Shown here: positions 1 to 10,333 of the stretch, piece after piece
How positions within the stretch are numbered: position 1 is the first letter of the stretch
Layout of the letters: the number at the start of each line of letters is the position of its first letter
From: Wigglesworthia glossinidia
Lineage (GTDB): Bacteria; Pseudomonadota; Gammaproteobacteria; Enterobacterales; Enterobacteriaceae
Assembly (NCBI GenBank): GCA_030827005.1
Contig: JAVBJL010000009.1
Coordinates: 5,136-69,135, forward strand
DNA: 64,000 nucleotides
Direction: 5' to 3'
Position numbers and translations under genes: made by a program
Notes under the pieces: model-generated
Told to the model about the DNA's origin: nothing
The model's database searches: none
The model's input: only the letters and a program-made list of their open reading frames with translations

Positions 1-1223
1 AACTAAAAAATTCAGGGATATTTTTTAAAAATCCTAAAATCGATTTATTTCAAATGCGTAAATGGCAATCTGAGATTATTTTAAAACTTACTAGTGGCTT
101 AAAATCTATGGCAAATGCTAGAAAAGTGCAAATTATCCATGGTTATGGAAAATTTATAAATCCTCATGCATTAAACATAAAAAATAATGAAACTGAAATT
201 ACATTGAATTTTGATCACGCTATTGTCGCTGTAGGATCGCAACCAATAAAGCAAACATTTATTCCTGAATCACATGAAAAAATTTGGGATTCTACAGATG
301 CTCTAAAAATTAATTTTATTCCAAAAAAATTACTAATTGTTGGAGGAGGTGTCATTGGTTTAGAAATGGCAACCGTCTATCATGCTTTCGGTTCAGAAGT
401 ATATATCTCCGAAATATCCGATCAAATTATTTCCTCAGTAGATTTGGATATAATAGAATATTTCTGTAAAGATGTAAAAAATAAGTTTAATATTATGTTA
501 AACACTAAAATTAATAATTTAAATCTTATAGGGAATGATATAAGTGTAGATTTATATAATACTAAAAACTCTAAAGCTCAAACCATATTATTTGATGCCA
601 TACTATTTTCAATAGGTCGCAATTCAAATGGAAAATTAATTAATATTCAAGATATTGGAGTAAATATAGATCAACACGGATATATTCCAGTAGATAATCA
701 AATGCGTACTAGCATTCCACATATTTTTGCGATTGGAGACGTTGTCGGTCAACCTATGTTAGCCCATAAAGGTATGTATCAAGCTCATGTGGCAGCAGAA
801 GTTATTTATGGAAAAAAACATTATTTTGATCCTCGAATCATTCCTTCAGTTGCATATACTAATCCAGAAATTTCTTGGGTTGGCATTACAGAAAAAGAAG
901 CAATAAAAAATAATTTACCATATGAATCCTCAATATTTCCATGGAATGCTCTTGGAAGAGCAGTTGCTTCTGGGTATCATAATGGAATAACAAAACTGAT
1001 TTTTAATAAAAATACAAAAAAAATTATCGGAGGTTCTATAGTTGGTCATAATAGCAGCGAACTTCTTGGAGAAATTAGTTTAGCAATTGAAATGGGCTGT
1101 GAAGCCGAGGATATTGCTTTAACAATCCATGCACATCCTACATTATACGAATCTATAAGCAGAGCGTCTGAAATATTTTCTGGAACTATCACTGATTTTG
1201 TAAATAAAAAAAATAAAAAATAA
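1..1223 (+). CDS. lpdA: dihydrolipoyl dehydrogenase (E3), 3' part
   Basis: FAD/NAD flavoprotein that reoxidises lipoamide in the pyruvate and 2-oxoglutarate dehydrogenase complexes. The frame is open from the left edge of the window, so the gene starts outside it; the first internal Met is at 54. The missing part is the N-terminal FAD domain with the redox disulfide. Visible are the NAD-binding glycine motif GGGVIGLEMATVYHAFG, the second FAD segment HIFAIGDVVGQPMLAHKG, and the C-terminal dimer domain with the active-site base motif HAHPTLYE. The protein aligns with E. coli Lpd to its lysine-rich end. aceE and aceF would be expected upstream, outside the window. It converges with thyA, 46 bp away. 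Confidence 0.97.
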   Translation, partial: LKNSGIFFKNPKIDLFQMRKWQSEIILKLTSGLKSMANARKVQIIHGYGKFINPHALNIKNNETEITLNFDHAIVAVGSQPIKQTFIPESHEKIWDSTDALKINFIPKKLLIVGGGVIGLEMATVYHAFGSEVYISEISDQIISSVDLDIIEYFCKDVKNKFNIMLNTKINNLNLIGNDISVDLYNTKNSKAQTILFDAILFSIGRNSNGKLINIQDIGVNIDQHGYIPVDNQMRTSIPHIFAIGDVVGQPMLAHKGMYQAHVAAEVIYGKKHYFDPRIIPSVAYTNPEISWVGITEKEAIKNNLPYESSIFPWNALGRAVASGYHNGITKLIFNKNTKKIIGGSIVGHNSSELLGEISLAIEMGCEAEDIALTIHAHPTLYESISRASEIFSGTITDFVNKKNKK

Positions 1224-1269
1224 ATTTTAATTTAAGCATATTAAAAAAAATTAAAACTTTTGGAAGTTC

Positions 1270-2064
1270 TTAAATTGCTATTTCGGCGCTTATTTTTGGA
1301 TGAAAACGATAGTTTATTAAATTAAAATTTCTAAATTTATAATTTAATAAAGACTTTGGTTTTTGAATCAATAAAATTTTAGGTGATTCAAATGGAGTTC
1401 TTTTTACTTGTATACTGGCCTGTTTTATATGATTACTATATAAATGCACATCTCCTCCTGTCCAAATTAATTCTCCAACTTGTAATTCGCATTGCTGTGC
1501 AAACATATGCGTTAATAAAGCATAACTAGCAAGATTAAAAGGTAATCCAAGAAAAATATCGCATGATCTTTGATATACTTGACATGATAAGGTTTGATTT
1601 ACAACATAAAATTGAAATAATATATGACACGGAGGAAGAGACATGAATTTTAAATCCCCAACATTCCAGGCAGAAATTAATATTCTTCTAGATTCCGGAG
1701 TGTTTTTCAATTGATTTACGGCAGTTAAAATTTGGTCGATAGTAGAATTATTATAAGTCTTCCAGTATCTCCACTGCTTACCATATATTGGTCCAAGATC
1801 TCCTTTTTTGTCAGCCCAGTGATTCCAAATAGATATTTTATGTTTTTTTAAGTAAGATATATTTGTATTGCCACTTAAAAACCAAAGTAATTCGTATACT
1901 ATTGATTTAAAATGACAATGTTTTGTTGTTAATAAAGGAAATCCATTTTTTAAATTTATTCGCATCTGATAACCAAAAATAGACAATGTTCCAATTTTAG
2001 TGCGATCTTGTTTTGGAATACCATGACGTAAGATAAAATGTAATAAATCTAAATATTGTTTCAT
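1270..2064 (-). CDS. thyA: thymidylate synthase
   Basis: Makes dTMP from dUMP using methylene-tetrahydrofolate. The 264 residues match the E. coli length. Visible are the N-terminal start MKQYLDLL, the phosphate-binding Arg in [10 protein letters not shown], the catalytic Cys in [11 protein letters not shown], the RSCD phosphate motif, the folate/dUMP Asn region [11 protein letters not shown], and a C-terminus ending in AEIAI, close to the functional APVAI tail. It lies 6 bp downstream of lgt, the enteric lgt-thyA order, so the two are probably co-transcribed. Its dihydrofolate product ties it to folE and folC in this window. Confidence 0.98.
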   Translation of the reverse strand: MKQYLDLLHFILRHGIPKQDRTKIGTLSIFGYQMRINLKNGFPLLTTKHCHFKSIVYELLWFLSGNTNISYLKKHKISIWNHWADKKGDLGPIYGKQWRYWKTYNNSTIDQILTAVNQLKNTPESRRILISAWNVGDLKFMSLPPCHILFQFYVVNQTLSCQVYQRSCDIFLGLPFNLASYALLTHMFAQQCELQVGELIWTGGDVHLYSNHIKQASIQVKRTPFESPKILLIQKPKSLLNYKFRNFNLINYRFHPKISAEIAI

Positions 2065-2070
2065 ATAATT

Positions 2071-2928
2071 TCAATTCTTTTTAATACGACAATATGAGTA
2101 TATAATTAAAATTATTCCTATTAAAATCATAGGAAACGATAATATTTGTCCTAAACTTATATAATCAAATAAAAACCCTATCTGTGGATCTGGCTGTCGA
2201 AAGCACTCTGCTATTATTCTAAAAATACCGTATAATAATAAAAATAATCCAGATAAATAACCTGTAGGCATACATTTTTTAACAAAAAAATTAAGAATTA
2301 TAAACAATAATATCCCTTCTAAAAACATTTCGTATATTTGTGACATATGTCTAGGTAGTACATGGTATTGATCAAAAATAGATTGCCATTGAGGATTTTC
2401 TTGAAGTAATTTAATATCTTCTGATTGTGAATTAGGAAATAGCATAGTTAGACAAAAAGATGTATTTACTCTGCCCCATAACTCACCATTAATAAAATTT
2501 CCTATTCTACCAGCTCCTAATCCAAATGGCACTAGAGGTACAAAAAAATCAGTAATTTTAAAAAATTGATATTTATAAAGTTTTGAAAAATAGTATATAG
2601 AACAGGTTGCTCCAATTAATCCACCGTGAAATGACATGCCGCCTTCCCATATTTTAAATATATAATATGGATCTAAAATTAATGTATCCATTTTATATAA
2701 TAATACGTATCCAAGTCTTCCTCCAATCACTGCATTTAAAAAAGAATAATATAATATATTTTCTATCTTTTTTTTATTTAAGCAAATAAGATGCACTCGT
2801 TTTATTGCACTCCACATGATAAAATAAAAACTTATTAAATACATAATACCATACCAATGAATGGAGAATATTCCGATAGAAAAAAGTATAGGATTATATT
2901 GAGGAAATATTAAATAACAATTTTGCAT
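2071..2928 (-). CDS. lgt: prolipoprotein diacylglyceryl transferase
   Basis: Integral inner-membrane enzyme that attaches diacylglycerol to the lipobox Cys of prolipoproteins, the first step of lipoprotein maturation. At 285 residues it is near the E. coli length and has several hydrophobic membrane helices. Hallmarks are the HWYG motif near residue 25, GGMSFHGGLIG (essential His) and the Lgt signature GLGAGRIGNFINGELWGR (essential Arg). First gene of an lgt-thyA pair. Its retention together with lspA at 34650 shows that lipoprotein processing is still made. Confidence 0.97.
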   Translation of the reverse strand: MQNCYLIFPQYNPILFSIGIFSIHWYGIMYLISFYFIMWSAIKRVHLICLNKKKIENILYYSFLNAVIGGRLGYVLLYKMDTLILDPYYIFKIWEGGMSFHGGLIGATCSIYYFSKLYKYQFFKITDFFVPLVPFGLGAGRIGNFINGELWGRVNTSFCLTMLFPNSQSEDIKLLQENPQWQSIFDQYHVLPRHMSQIYEMFLEGILLFIILNFFVKKCMPTGYLSGLFLLLYGIFRIIAECFRQPDPQIGFLFDYISLGQILSFPMILIGIILIIYSYCRIKKN

Positions 2929-3147
2929 ATCAATTTTTATTTTTTTTCAATATTTTATAATCAAATTTTACTTATTAGTAATATATAATATTTATTTGAA
3001 TTTAAGTAAAAAATTAAAAAAATCCTGATTTTTTTCTATGAAACTTTATTTTATTTAATCATATATTAATGTATTTTATAGATATAAAATACTATACTAA
3101 TAAATACAAATAAATCTTTAAACAACAAATTAATTAAAAAATTTTTT

Positions 3148-3954
3148 ATGAAACCAATTTATCAAATATTATCTATTTCTGGCACTGATCCAAGCGGAGG
3201 TGCTGGAATGCAAGCAGATTTAAAAACATTTGCAGCATTAGGAGCTTATGGCGCTTCTGTTATAACTGCAGTAGTAGCTCAAAATACTTTAGGAATACAA
3301 AAAATTTTTTCTGTTTCAGAAGAATGCATAAAATACCAAATTAATTCTATTATTAATGATTTAAAAATTGATGCAATTAAAATTGGAATGATTTTGACAT
3401 CCGATATTATTTATATAATTTCCGAAATACTTAAAAAATTTTCTATACCTTGGGTCGTACTAGATCCAGTAATCTTCGCAAAAGATGGGTCTAGATTATT
3501 AAATGAAGAATCAGAAGATGTTTTAAAAAATATACTTATCCCATTAGCATCAATTATTACACCAAATTTATTAGAAGCAGGACTTTTATTAGGAAGTTCT
3601 ACAGCGTGTAATGAACAAGAAATGAAAATTCAAGGAAAAGCACTTTTAAAATATGGATGCAAATATGTTTTAATGAAAGGAGGTCATTTAAATACTAAAA
3701 ATAGTCCAGATTGGTTAATTAGTAAAAATGCTGAAATTAGATTTAATTCGACTAGGATTGCAACTAATAACACCCATGGTACAGGTTGTACACTATCGGC
3801 TGCTTTAGCAGCTTTACGTCCAAAATGTAACAGCTGGGAAGTGACCGTAAAATTAGCAAAAAATTGGTTATACGGTGCTATATTAAATGCAGATCAATTA
3901 AATATTGGAAGTGGAAAAGGTCCATTAAATCACTTTTATGAAATTTGGCAATAA
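3148..3954 (+). CDS. thiD: hydroxymethylpyrimidine (phosphate) kinase
   Basis: Phosphorylates HMP and HMP-phosphate to HMP-PP, the pyrimidine half of thiamine. The protein has 268 residues, a ribokinase-like fold and high similarity to E. coli ThiD throughout: substrate-binding GTDPSGGAGMQADLKTF near the N-terminus, the ITPNLLEA segment, LMKGGH, and the anion-hole and catalytic motif NTHGTGCTLSAALAAL. It stands alone between divergent lgt and convergent folE; no other thi gene is in the window. The ATG at 3148 matches the E. coli N-terminus. This suggests thiamine synthesis or salvage, consistent with a nutritional symbiont. Confidence 0.97.
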   Translation: MKPIYQILSISGTDPSGGAGMQADLKTFAALGAYGASVITAVVAQNTLGIQKIFSVSEECIKYQINSIINDLKIDAIKIGMILTSDIIYIISEILKKFSIPWVVLDPVIFAKDGSRLLNEESEDVLKNILIPLASIITPNLLEAGLLLGSSTACNEQEMKIQGKALLKYGCKYVLMKGGHLNTKNSPDWLISKNAEIRFNSTRIATNNTHGTGCTLSAALAALRPKCNSWEVTVKLAKNWLYGAILNADQLNIGSGKGPLNHFYEIWQ

Positions 3955-4004
3955 TAAAATGCCGATTTATAATGGTAAAAATTGAAGTAAAATTTTATTA
4001 TATA

Positions 4005-4670
4005 TTAAAACTTAATATTATTAGTGATTTGTAAAAACTCATTTCTTAAATTTGATTTATTTTGAAAAACACCACCACAAGCTAAAGTCTGTGCATTACT
4101 TTCAGAATCCCTAACACCTCGTGCTTGAACACAAAAATGACGAGCAATAATAGAAACTGCTACATTATTTGTATTAAGTAAAATCTGTAAAGCTATTAAA
4201 ATTTGATGCGTAAGTCGTTCTTGTATTTGAGGTCGTTTAGAAAAAAAATTTACAATACGATTAATTTTAGATAAACCAATTAAAAATTTTTTAGGAACAT
4301 AAGCAACTGTAGCTCTTCCTTCAAAAATTAAAAAATGATGCTCACATATGCTATGTAAAATTATATTATTCATTGTAATCATTTCATTAATTTCTTTTGT
4401 ATTTTTTATAACAGTAATTTTTGGAAAATTCATATAATCTAATCCAGAAAAAATTTCTTCTACATACATACGTGCAATACGTGATGGTGTTTGAGAAAGA
4501 CTGTCATTATCTAAATTTAGATTTAAAATTTTCATAATTTTTTTAATATATGTAGTAATTAATATTTTTTTATTTTTTTTATTCTTCATATAATTAGAAA
4601 AAGGGGTTTCTAGTCCTTTAGAGATTAAAGCATTTTTTACTTGCATTGCTTCTTTTGTAAATTTTGACAT
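4005..4670 (-). CDS. folE: GTP cyclohydrolase I
   Basis: Converts GTP to dihydroneopterin triphosphate, the first step of folate synthesis. At 221 residues it matches E. coli FolE. The catalytic/zinc region SICEHHFLIFEGRATVAYVP carries the Cys and His ligands, and a second ligand Cys lies in HFCVQARGVRD. The stretch after that motif (DSESNAQTLACGG) differs from the E. coli sequence of this conserved segment but keeps the length. Convergent with thiD (50 bp apart). With folC and thyA it indicates an active folate pathway. Confidence 0.96.
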   Translation of the reverse strand: MSKFTKEAMQVKNALISKGLETPFSNYMKNKKNKKILITTYIKKIMKILNLNLDNDSLSQTPSRIARMYVEEIFSGLDYMNFPKITVIKNTKEINEMITMNNIILHSICEHHFLIFEGRATVAYVPKKFLIGLSKINRIVNFFSKRPQIQERLTHQILIALQILLNTNNVAVSIIARHFCVQARGVRDSESNAQTLACGGVFQNKSNLRNEFLQITNNIKF

Positions 4671-4882
4671 ATACTTCTCAATTAGATTTAATGTCGAATT
4701 AGTTTGTTTTTGAATTCAGTTGATATTTAATTATAATTAAAATTATATGTAAAAATATAAAACATCAATTTTTTTAATATATATTAAAATATTTTATTTA
4801 AAATATTTACGAATTAATAAATGATTATTTAAAAAATATAGTTATCATATTTAAAAAAGCGAAAAATAAGTTGAAATATTTA

Positions 4883-6040
4883 TCATATTCTAACTCCAGA
4901 AGAATCGAGTAATAATGAAGTTTTATCAATTTTTTCCCAAGGAAAATGCTTCCTACTAAAATGCCCATATACTGCAGTTTCTCTATAAATAGGTTTAAGT
5001 AAGTCTAGCATTGTAATAATTCCGTGAGGACGTAGATCAAAATGTTTATTAATTAATTGAATTAATTTTTTATTAGAAATTTTTTGAGTTCCGAATGTAT
5101 CTATGGATATAGAAAGTGGCTTAGATACACCGATTGCATAAGAAATCTGAATTTCACAACGTTTAGCTAATCCTGAAGCAACAATATTTTTTGCTATATA
5201 TCTTAAGGCGTAAGTTGCAGAACGGTCTACTTTAGATGGGTCTTTTCCGGAAAGAGATCCCCCTCCATGACGTGCCATCCCTCCATATGTATCTACCATA
5301 ATTTTTCTTCCAGTTAATCCGCAATCTCCCATTGGACCACCAATTACAAATCTTCCGGTAGGATTAATAAAATATTTTGTTTTTTTTGTTAACCATTTCT
5401 TTGGTAACACCGGTTGAATGATTTCTTCCATAATACCTGATCTTAAATCAGAAATTTTTACATCTTCAGAATGTTGTGTAGAAAACACCACGGTATCAAT
5501 TCCAATGATTTTTTTATTTTCGTATATAAATGTTAATTGGCTTTTAGCATCTGGTCTTAACCATGGTAAAATATTATTTTTTCTTACCTTAGATTGTTGG
5601 ATCATTAACTTATTTGCATAAGTAATTGGTGCTGGCATAAATATTTCAGTTTCATTAGTAGCATATCCAAAAATTATTCCTTGATCTCCTGCCCCTTGAT
5701 GTACAGTGTTAAATTTATTTAATCCAATTGCGATGTCTTTTGATTGCTTACTAATATTATTTAATATAGCACAAGAATTTCCGTCGAATCCCGTATTTGT
5801 ATGAGTATATCCAATCTCTCGAATTGTATTTCGTACTAACTCTTCAATATCAATTTTTGCATGAGTATTAATTTCGCCTCCAATTAAAACCATACCAGTT
5901 TTTACATATGTTTCGCATGCAACACGTGCTTGTGAATCTTGTGTTAAAATAGCATCTAAAATTGTGTCAGAAATTTGATCTGCTATTTTATCGGGATGTC
6001 CTTCTGACACAGATTCAGATGTAAATAATGATTGGTCCAC
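4883..6040 (-). CDS. metK: S-adenosylmethionine synthetase
   Basis: Makes SAM from methionine and ATP. At 385 residues it is essentially the E. coli length. Visible are the ATP-binding [12 protein letters not shown] near the N-terminus, [12 protein letters not shown] in the middle, and the P-loop-like [16 protein letters not shown]. The reading frame is uninterrupted and strongly conserved, as expected for an essential enzyme. An AGGA Shine-Dalgarno-like sequence lies a few bases before the ATG. A 600-bp gene-free gap lies upstream. Confidence 0.98.
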   Translation of the reverse strand: MDQSLFTSESVSEGHPDKIADQISDTILDAILTQDSQARVACETYVKTGMVLIGGEINTHAKIDIEELVRNTIREIGYTHTNTGFDGNSCAILNNISKQSKDIAIGLNKFNTVHQGAGDQGIIFGYATNETEIFMPAPITYANKLMIQQSKVRKNNILPWLRPDAKSQLTFIYENKKIIGIDTVVFSTQHSEDVKISDLRSGIMEEIIQPVLPKKWLTKKTKYFINPTGRFVIGGPMGDCGLTGRKIMVDTYGGMARHGGGSLSGKDPSKVDRSATYALRYIAKNIVASGLAKRCEIQISYAIGVSKPLSISIDTFGTQKISNKKLIQLINKHFDLRPHGIITMLDLLKPIYRETAVYGHFSRKHFPWEKIDKTSLLLDSSGVRI

Positions 6041-6642
6041 ATGATATCCTTTATTTTTTTACTAAATTTTAAAAATTTTTTTGATGTATAATATATTAAA
6101 TTTAAGTTTACTATACAATGAATGAAAAAAATATTATTTTATACTATTAAATTAATACTAGCAACTTTTAATTTTACAAATTAATCTAAAAATTAAAATA
6201 TTTTTTTGTATATATAGCAATCAATATTTATTGAATTAATTTCAATTAAAATTTAAAATTTTTTATTTGATTTATTAAAAAAAATAAAAGTGTTATTAAA
6301 TAAATAACTTAATTTGTATATAACATTTATGTATCAATAATTTTTATTTAAAAAAATTTTAAATTATGCAAAAATTATGCCTCAAAATATCATGAAAGAT
6401 ATAAAATCTGAATATGTATTGATCTTTTAAAGTAAAATATTTTTTATAAAACGTTATCATTATTAATGAAAAATTATAAATTAAATATTTATTTTAATTC
6501 TATTATTAGATGAAATTTTTTATTAATCTTTAAACAATATTTAATGATGATATAAAATTCAAAAAAATTAATATTTAAATATTAATGACAAAAATCTAAG
6601 AAATATTTAGTATTGACTTAAAAATCATTTTTATTTAAGAAT
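6041..6642. other. gene-free intergenic gap, metK / pgsA
   Basis: About 600 bp of very A+T-rich DNA between two divergent genes. I find no credible reading frame, tRNA or repeat. Promoters for both metK and pgsA must lie here; a TTGACT at 6613-6618 is a possible -35 element for pgsA, but such matches are weak evidence in DNA of this composition. Probably a remnant of deleted genes. Confidence 0.6.
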
Positions 6643-7191
6643 ATGCGTTTAAACATACCAACTTATTTTACTTTATTTCGCTTAAGTATTATACCATTAT
6701 TTATTATTGTATTTTACCTACCATTTAAAAATGCTCCATTTTATTCTGCCATCATTTTTATATTGGCAGCTCTTACAGATTGGTTTGACGGATTTTTAGC
6801 ACGTCGTTTAAATCAAACCACTTGTTTTGGCGCTTTTCTTGATCCGGTTGTAGATAAAATTATAGTAGTAATTGGATTAATATTAATTATTGAATATTTT
6901 CATTCTTTTTGGATTACTTTGCCGTCATCTATTATGATTACAAGAGAAATTATTATTGCTTCTTTAAGAGAATGGATGGCAGAACTAGGGAAAAATAATA
7001 TTCTTACAGTTTCTGTTTTAGGAAAGTTGAAAACTAGTATACAAATGTTAGCAATTTTTGCGCTTCTCTGGAAAGAAACGCACATTATTATAATTATTGG
7101 CACACTAGCGTTATATACAGCTGCGATTTTAGCATTTTGGTCTATGTTAAAGTACTTTTATATTGCTTGGAGAAATTTATTTGAAAATTGA
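6643..7191 (+). CDS. pgsA: CDP-diacylglycerol-glycerol-3-phosphate 3-phosphatidyltransferase
   Basis: Inner-membrane enzyme making phosphatidylglycerophosphate, the committed step to phosphatidylglycerol, which also donates the diacylglycerol used by Lgt. At 182 residues it equals E. coli PgsA. The CDP-alcohol phosphotransferase motif is intact (DG..AR........G...D...D) in DWFDGFLARRLNQTTCFGAF and LDPVVDK. Several transmembrane segments follow. It precedes the glyW-cysT-leuZ tRNA cluster, as in E. coli. Confidence 0.97.
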   Translation: MRLNIPTYFTLFRLSIIPLFIIVFYLPFKNAPFYSAIIFILAALTDWFDGFLARRLNQTTCFGAFLDPVVDKIIVVIGLILIIEYFHSFWITLPSSIMITREIIIASLREWMAELGKNNILTVSVLGKLKTSIQMLAIFALLWKETHIIIIIGTLALYTAAILAFWSMLKYFYIAWRNLFEN

Positions 7192-7261
7192 AATTATCCT
7201 TGATGATTTACGTTTATTAAGTCATAATAATTCTATTATACTCCCATATCTAAATAAATTA

Positions 7262-7333
7262 GCGGAAGTAGCTCAGAGGAAGAGCATAACCTTGCCAAGG
7301 TTAGGGTCGCGAGTTCAAGTCTCGTCTTCCGCT
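7262..7333 (+). tRNA. glyW: tRNA-Gly (GCC)
   Basis: Complete cloverleaf: acceptor GCGGAAG/CTTCCGC, D arm GCTC/GAGC, anticodon stem with loop TTGCCAA (anticodon GCC at 7294-7296), T arm GCGAG/CTCGT, discriminator T. CCA is not encoded. First of three tRNAs after pgsA, in the enteric order. Confidence 0.97.
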
Positions 7334-7384
7334 GACATAACAACTAATAAAATTGACAAGAATTCGTTATATTTTTAAAATCAA

Positions 7385-7456
7385 GGCGCGTTGGCAGAAT
7401 GGTGTATGCAGTGGATTGCAAATCCATTAATCTCGGTTCAATTCCGAGACGCGCCT
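7385..7456 (+). tRNA. cysT: tRNA-Cys (GCA)
   Basis: Acceptor GGCGCGT pairs with ACGCGCC. The anticodon loop is TTGCAAA (GCA at 7418-7420) in a GGA/TCC-type stem. The T loop is GGTTCAATTCC and the discriminator T matches cysteine identity. CCA is not encoded. Very close to E. coli cysT; middle gene of the cluster. Confidence 0.97.
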
Positions 7457-7473
7457 AATTTTAAACTTTATAG

Positions 7474-7556
7474 GCCCAGGTGGTGAAATCGGTAGACACA
7501 AGGGACTTAAAATCCCTCGGCTCTTTGCTATGCGGGTTCGAGTCCCGCCTTGGGCA
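7474..7556 (+). tRNA. leuZ: tRNA-Leu (UAA)
   Basis: Class II tRNA with a long variable arm. The acceptor GCCCAGG pairs with CTTGGGC (one G-U). The anticodon stem AGGGA/TCCCT encloses loop CTTAAAA with anticodon TAA at 7508-7510. Discriminator A. Matches E. coli leuZ in sequence and position as last gene of the trio. CCA is not encoded. Confidence 0.97.
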
Positions 7557-7629
7557 AAAATTTTAATTCAATAAATTTAAGATTTTAATTAAAATATTAA
7601 TAAAAAATTTTTTTTATTTACAAATAAAA

Positions 7630-8208
7630 TCATAAAATTTTTTTTCCATTCCAACGATTTGTAAGGTCTTCCGAAATATTTAAATGGAATTGATCTAAAA
7701 TTCTAATTATAGTGTGATTTAAAATATCATTAATTGTTTTAGGGTTATTATAAAAAGCAGGAACTGGCGGCATAATAATAGCCCCAATTTTAGACACACG
7801 CATCATTAATTCTAAGTGCCCTATATGCAACGGAGTTTCTCTGATAGCAAGAACCAATGTTCTTTTTTCTTTTAATACAACATCCGCTGCACGTATTAAT
7901 AGTGAATCATTATAACTATTTGCAATTCCAGACAATGTTTTTATTGTACAGGGAATAACTATCATTCCTATTGTTTTATATGATCCAGAACTAATATTAG
8001 CAGAAATATCGTTAGTATTATGTATAATATTAGCCATTTTTTGAACTTCTTTTACAGATAAATTTGTTTCTAAAAACAATGTTTTTTTAGCTGATTTAGT
8101 AAGTACCAAATGTACAACGATATTTTTCATAACTTTTAAAGTTTTTAATAAATGAATTCCATAGACAATTCCACTTGCACCGCTAATTCCAACGATTAGA
8201 TTTTGCAT
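7630..8208 (-). CDS. ubiX: flavin prenyltransferase
   Basis: Makes the prenylated FMN cofactor used by the UbiD decarboxylase in ubiquinone synthesis. Strong similarity to E. coli UbiX along its length: GISGASGIVYG flavin-binding N-terminus, SSGSYKTIGMIVIPCTIKTL, and RETPLHIGHL with MPPVPAFY near the C-terminus. The frame extends to an earlier ATG at 8247, but I place the start at 8208 because MQNLIVGISGASG aligns with the E. coli start. Neither start has a clear Shine-Dalgarno. It is the last gene of the purF operon, as in E. coli. Confidence 0.94.
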   Translation of the reverse strand: MQNLIVGISGASGIVYGIHLLKTLKVMKNIVVHLVLTKSAKKTLFLETNLSVKEVQKMANIIHNTNDISANISSGSYKTIGMIVIPCTIKTLSGIANSYNDSLLIRAADVVLKEKRTLVLAIRETPLHIGHLELMMRVSKIGAIIMPPVPAFYNNPKTINDILNHTIIRILDQFHLNISEDLTNRWNGKKIL

Positions 8209-8267
8209 ATTTAAAAAAGATACAATTTTATTGCGACATTTTATCATATAAAGTATTTTTAATGAAA

Positions 8268-9695
8268 TTAATACTTTTCAAAATCGTTTTTAATTGGATA
8301 AATCCCGTTAAATATAGATGATTCAAAATTTTTAATTCTAGGATTATATTTTTTTAGTTGATCTTCTAAATCCTGTAAATTTTGAAAAATTAGAGCATCT
8401 GCTCCAATTGTGATACGAATTTCATTTAATGATTTTTGATATGCAATAAGTTCGGAAGAATTAGGAATATCAATTCCGTAAAGATTAGGAAATCGAATTT
8501 CTGGTGCAGCAGATGCTAAATATACATTGATCGCACCTGCATCACGTGCCATTTCTACAATTTGTCGTGATGTATTTCCGCGAACAATTGAATCATCTAC
8601 TAATAATACTTTTTTTTTATAAAATTCAGCTTTATTAACGTTAAATTTGTAGCGTATCGATCTTTTTCTTATATTTGGATTAGATATAATAAAAGTACGT
8701 CCTACATATCTATTTTTTACAAAACCTTGACGATAAGGTTTGTTTAAGATTCTAGCGATTTCTAATGCAGTATCACAGGATGTTTCTGGAATAGGAATAA
8801 CGGCGTCAATTTTAAGATTTTTCCATTCTTTAGATATTTTTTTTCCTAAAATTTGACCCATTTGCATTCTTGCAGTATATACTGATATTTTATCAATAAT
8901 TGAATCTGGTCTAGCAAAATAAATATATTCAAATAAACATGGACAAGATTCAGATTTTATAGAACATTGCTTAGTCATTAATTTTCCAGAATAAGTTAAA
9001 AATATACCTTCTCCTGGAGCCACATCTCTTAAGTGTTTAAATCCTAATATATCTAATGCTACACTTTCAGATGCAATAATATATTCAGTTTTTTTAAGAT
9101 TTATTTTACGTTCTCCGATAAATAAAGGACGAATCCCATTGGGATCTCTAAAAGCAAATAGTCCATGTCCAATAATCATTCCTACACAAGAATATGCTCC
9201 TTTAACTCTCTGATGTGTTTTAGAAATTGCAGAAAAAATATTTTCAGATTGTATAGGATAATTTTGAAATTGATCTAATTCAGATGCAAAAATATTTAAT
9301 AATACTTCTGAATCAGAAGCAGTGTTCATATGACGTCTTTGAGTTTCAAATAATTGTTTTCTGAGTTGATTTGTATTTATTAAGTTTCCATTATGTGCTA
9401 GAGTGATTCCGAATGGAGAATTTACATAAAATGGTTGTACTTCATATATATTGTTTTTTCCTGAAGTAGGATAACGCACATGACCAATTCCGATACTACC
9501 TTGAAGTTTACCTATATCGTGCGATTTGAATACATCTCTTACTAATCCGCTAGATTTATGCATACGAAAAAAATTATATTGATCCATGGTGGTTATGCCC
9601 GCTGCATCTTGCCCTCGATGCTGCAATACCGTTAAAGCATCGTATATAGATTGAGCAATTGAATGAGATCCTACAATCCCAACAACACCGCACAT
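8268..9695 (-). CDS. purF: amidophosphoribosyltransferase
   Basis: Commits PRPP to de novo purine synthesis by forming 5-phosphoribosylamine with glutamine nitrogen. The protein has 475 residues, about 30 fewer than E. coli, the loss being at the C-terminus. The N-terminal nucleophile Cys follows the initiator Met (MCGVVGIVG). The glutaminase domain shows RYPTSGKNN and LAHNGNL; the phosphoribosyltransferase domain shows the PRPP motif [15 protein letters not shown]. Located between cvpA and ubiX. With purT (36137) it points to purine synthesis having been kept. Confidence 0.97.
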   Translation of the reverse strand: MCGVVGIVGSHSIAQSIYDALTVLQHRGQDAAGITTMDQYNFFRMHKSSGLVRDVFKSHDIGKLQGSIGIGHVRYPTSGKNNIYEVQPFYVNSPFGITLAHNGNLINTNQLRKQLFETQRRHMNTASDSEVLLNIFASELDQFQNYPIQSENIFSAISKTHQRVKGAYSCVGMIIGHGLFAFRDPNGIRPLFIGERKINLKKTEYIIASESVALDILGFKHLRDVAPGEGIFLTYSGKLMTKQCSIKSESCPCLFEYIYFARPDSIIDKISVYTARMQMGQILGKKISKEWKNLKIDAVIPIPETSCDTALEIARILNKPYRQGFVKNRYVGRTFIISNPNIRKRSIRYKFNVNKAEFYKKKVLLVDDSIVRGNTSRQIVEMARDAGAINVYLASAAPEIRFPNLYGIDIPNSSELIAYQKSLNEIRITIGADALIFQNLQDLEDQLKKYNPRIKNFESSIFNGIYPIKNDFEKY

Positions 9696-9719
9696 ATGAT
9701 TTCCTTTTAAAATGAATTT

Positions 9720-10214
9720 TTATTGATAAATACTTGTTATAAAACTTATATATTTTCCTAAAATTTTCACAAACCATAAAATTATATAATTAAAATAAGG
9801 AATAAGCTTTGAATTAGTCCAGTAAATACTACTTGAACATTTTGTAAAAGCTTTTAAAAAAAATAAAAATATTGATACTATTAAAATACCACGAAAAATT
9901 CCAAAAAAAATTCCTAAAAATTTATTGAAAAAAGATAATCCAATTTTATTAATGAAAATATTTAAATAATTACTAAGTACAGATCCCATGATTAATATAA
10001 ATAAAAATATTAAGAAAATAGATAATACATTTCGAATAATTTTTTCTTCGAAAAATACAAAAAGATTAGAAAATATATTATAATATCGACTGGATAACAC
10101 AATTGCTATTATCCATACAATTAAAGAAAATAATTCGTTAATAAATCCTCTAATGAAACTAATTAAGCTAGAAAATATAATAATGCTAGCGATAAAATAA
10201 TCGGTAGCAATCAT
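9720..10214 (-). CDS. cvpA: CvpA family inner-membrane protein
   Basis: Small hydrophobic protein of 164 residues with about four predicted membrane helices, near the E. coli CvpA length. The N-terminus DYFIASIIIFSSLISFIRG fits CvpA, and the position directly upstream of purF (24 bp) is the diagnostic context. CvpA was named for colicin V production and is linked to envelope stress tolerance; its biochemical role is unknown. Assignment rests on size, membrane pattern and synteny more than on motifs. Confidence 0.88.
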   Translation of the reverse strand: MIATDYFIASIIIFSSLISFIRGFINELFSLIVWIIAIVLSSRYYNIFSNLFVFFEEKIIRNVLSIFLIFLFILIMGSVLSNYLNIFINKIGLSFFNKFLGIFFGIFRGILIVSIFLFFLKAFTKCSSSIYWTNSKLIPYFNYIILWFVKILGKYISFITSIYQ

Positions 10215-10333
10215 AATTAAATTCCTTGTTTTTAAAATAACTATAGATTATATAAAATTTTATTTAAATAAATTAAATAATTTATTTAAAATTCTTAAAT
10301 AAATCTAAATAATTTGATTAAATTGCTTAAATG

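Noticed and set aside
7163..7378. 71-codon frame overlapping the end of pgsA and tRNA-Gly
   Set aside because: Runs through a perfect tRNA-Gly cloverleaf; not a protein gene.
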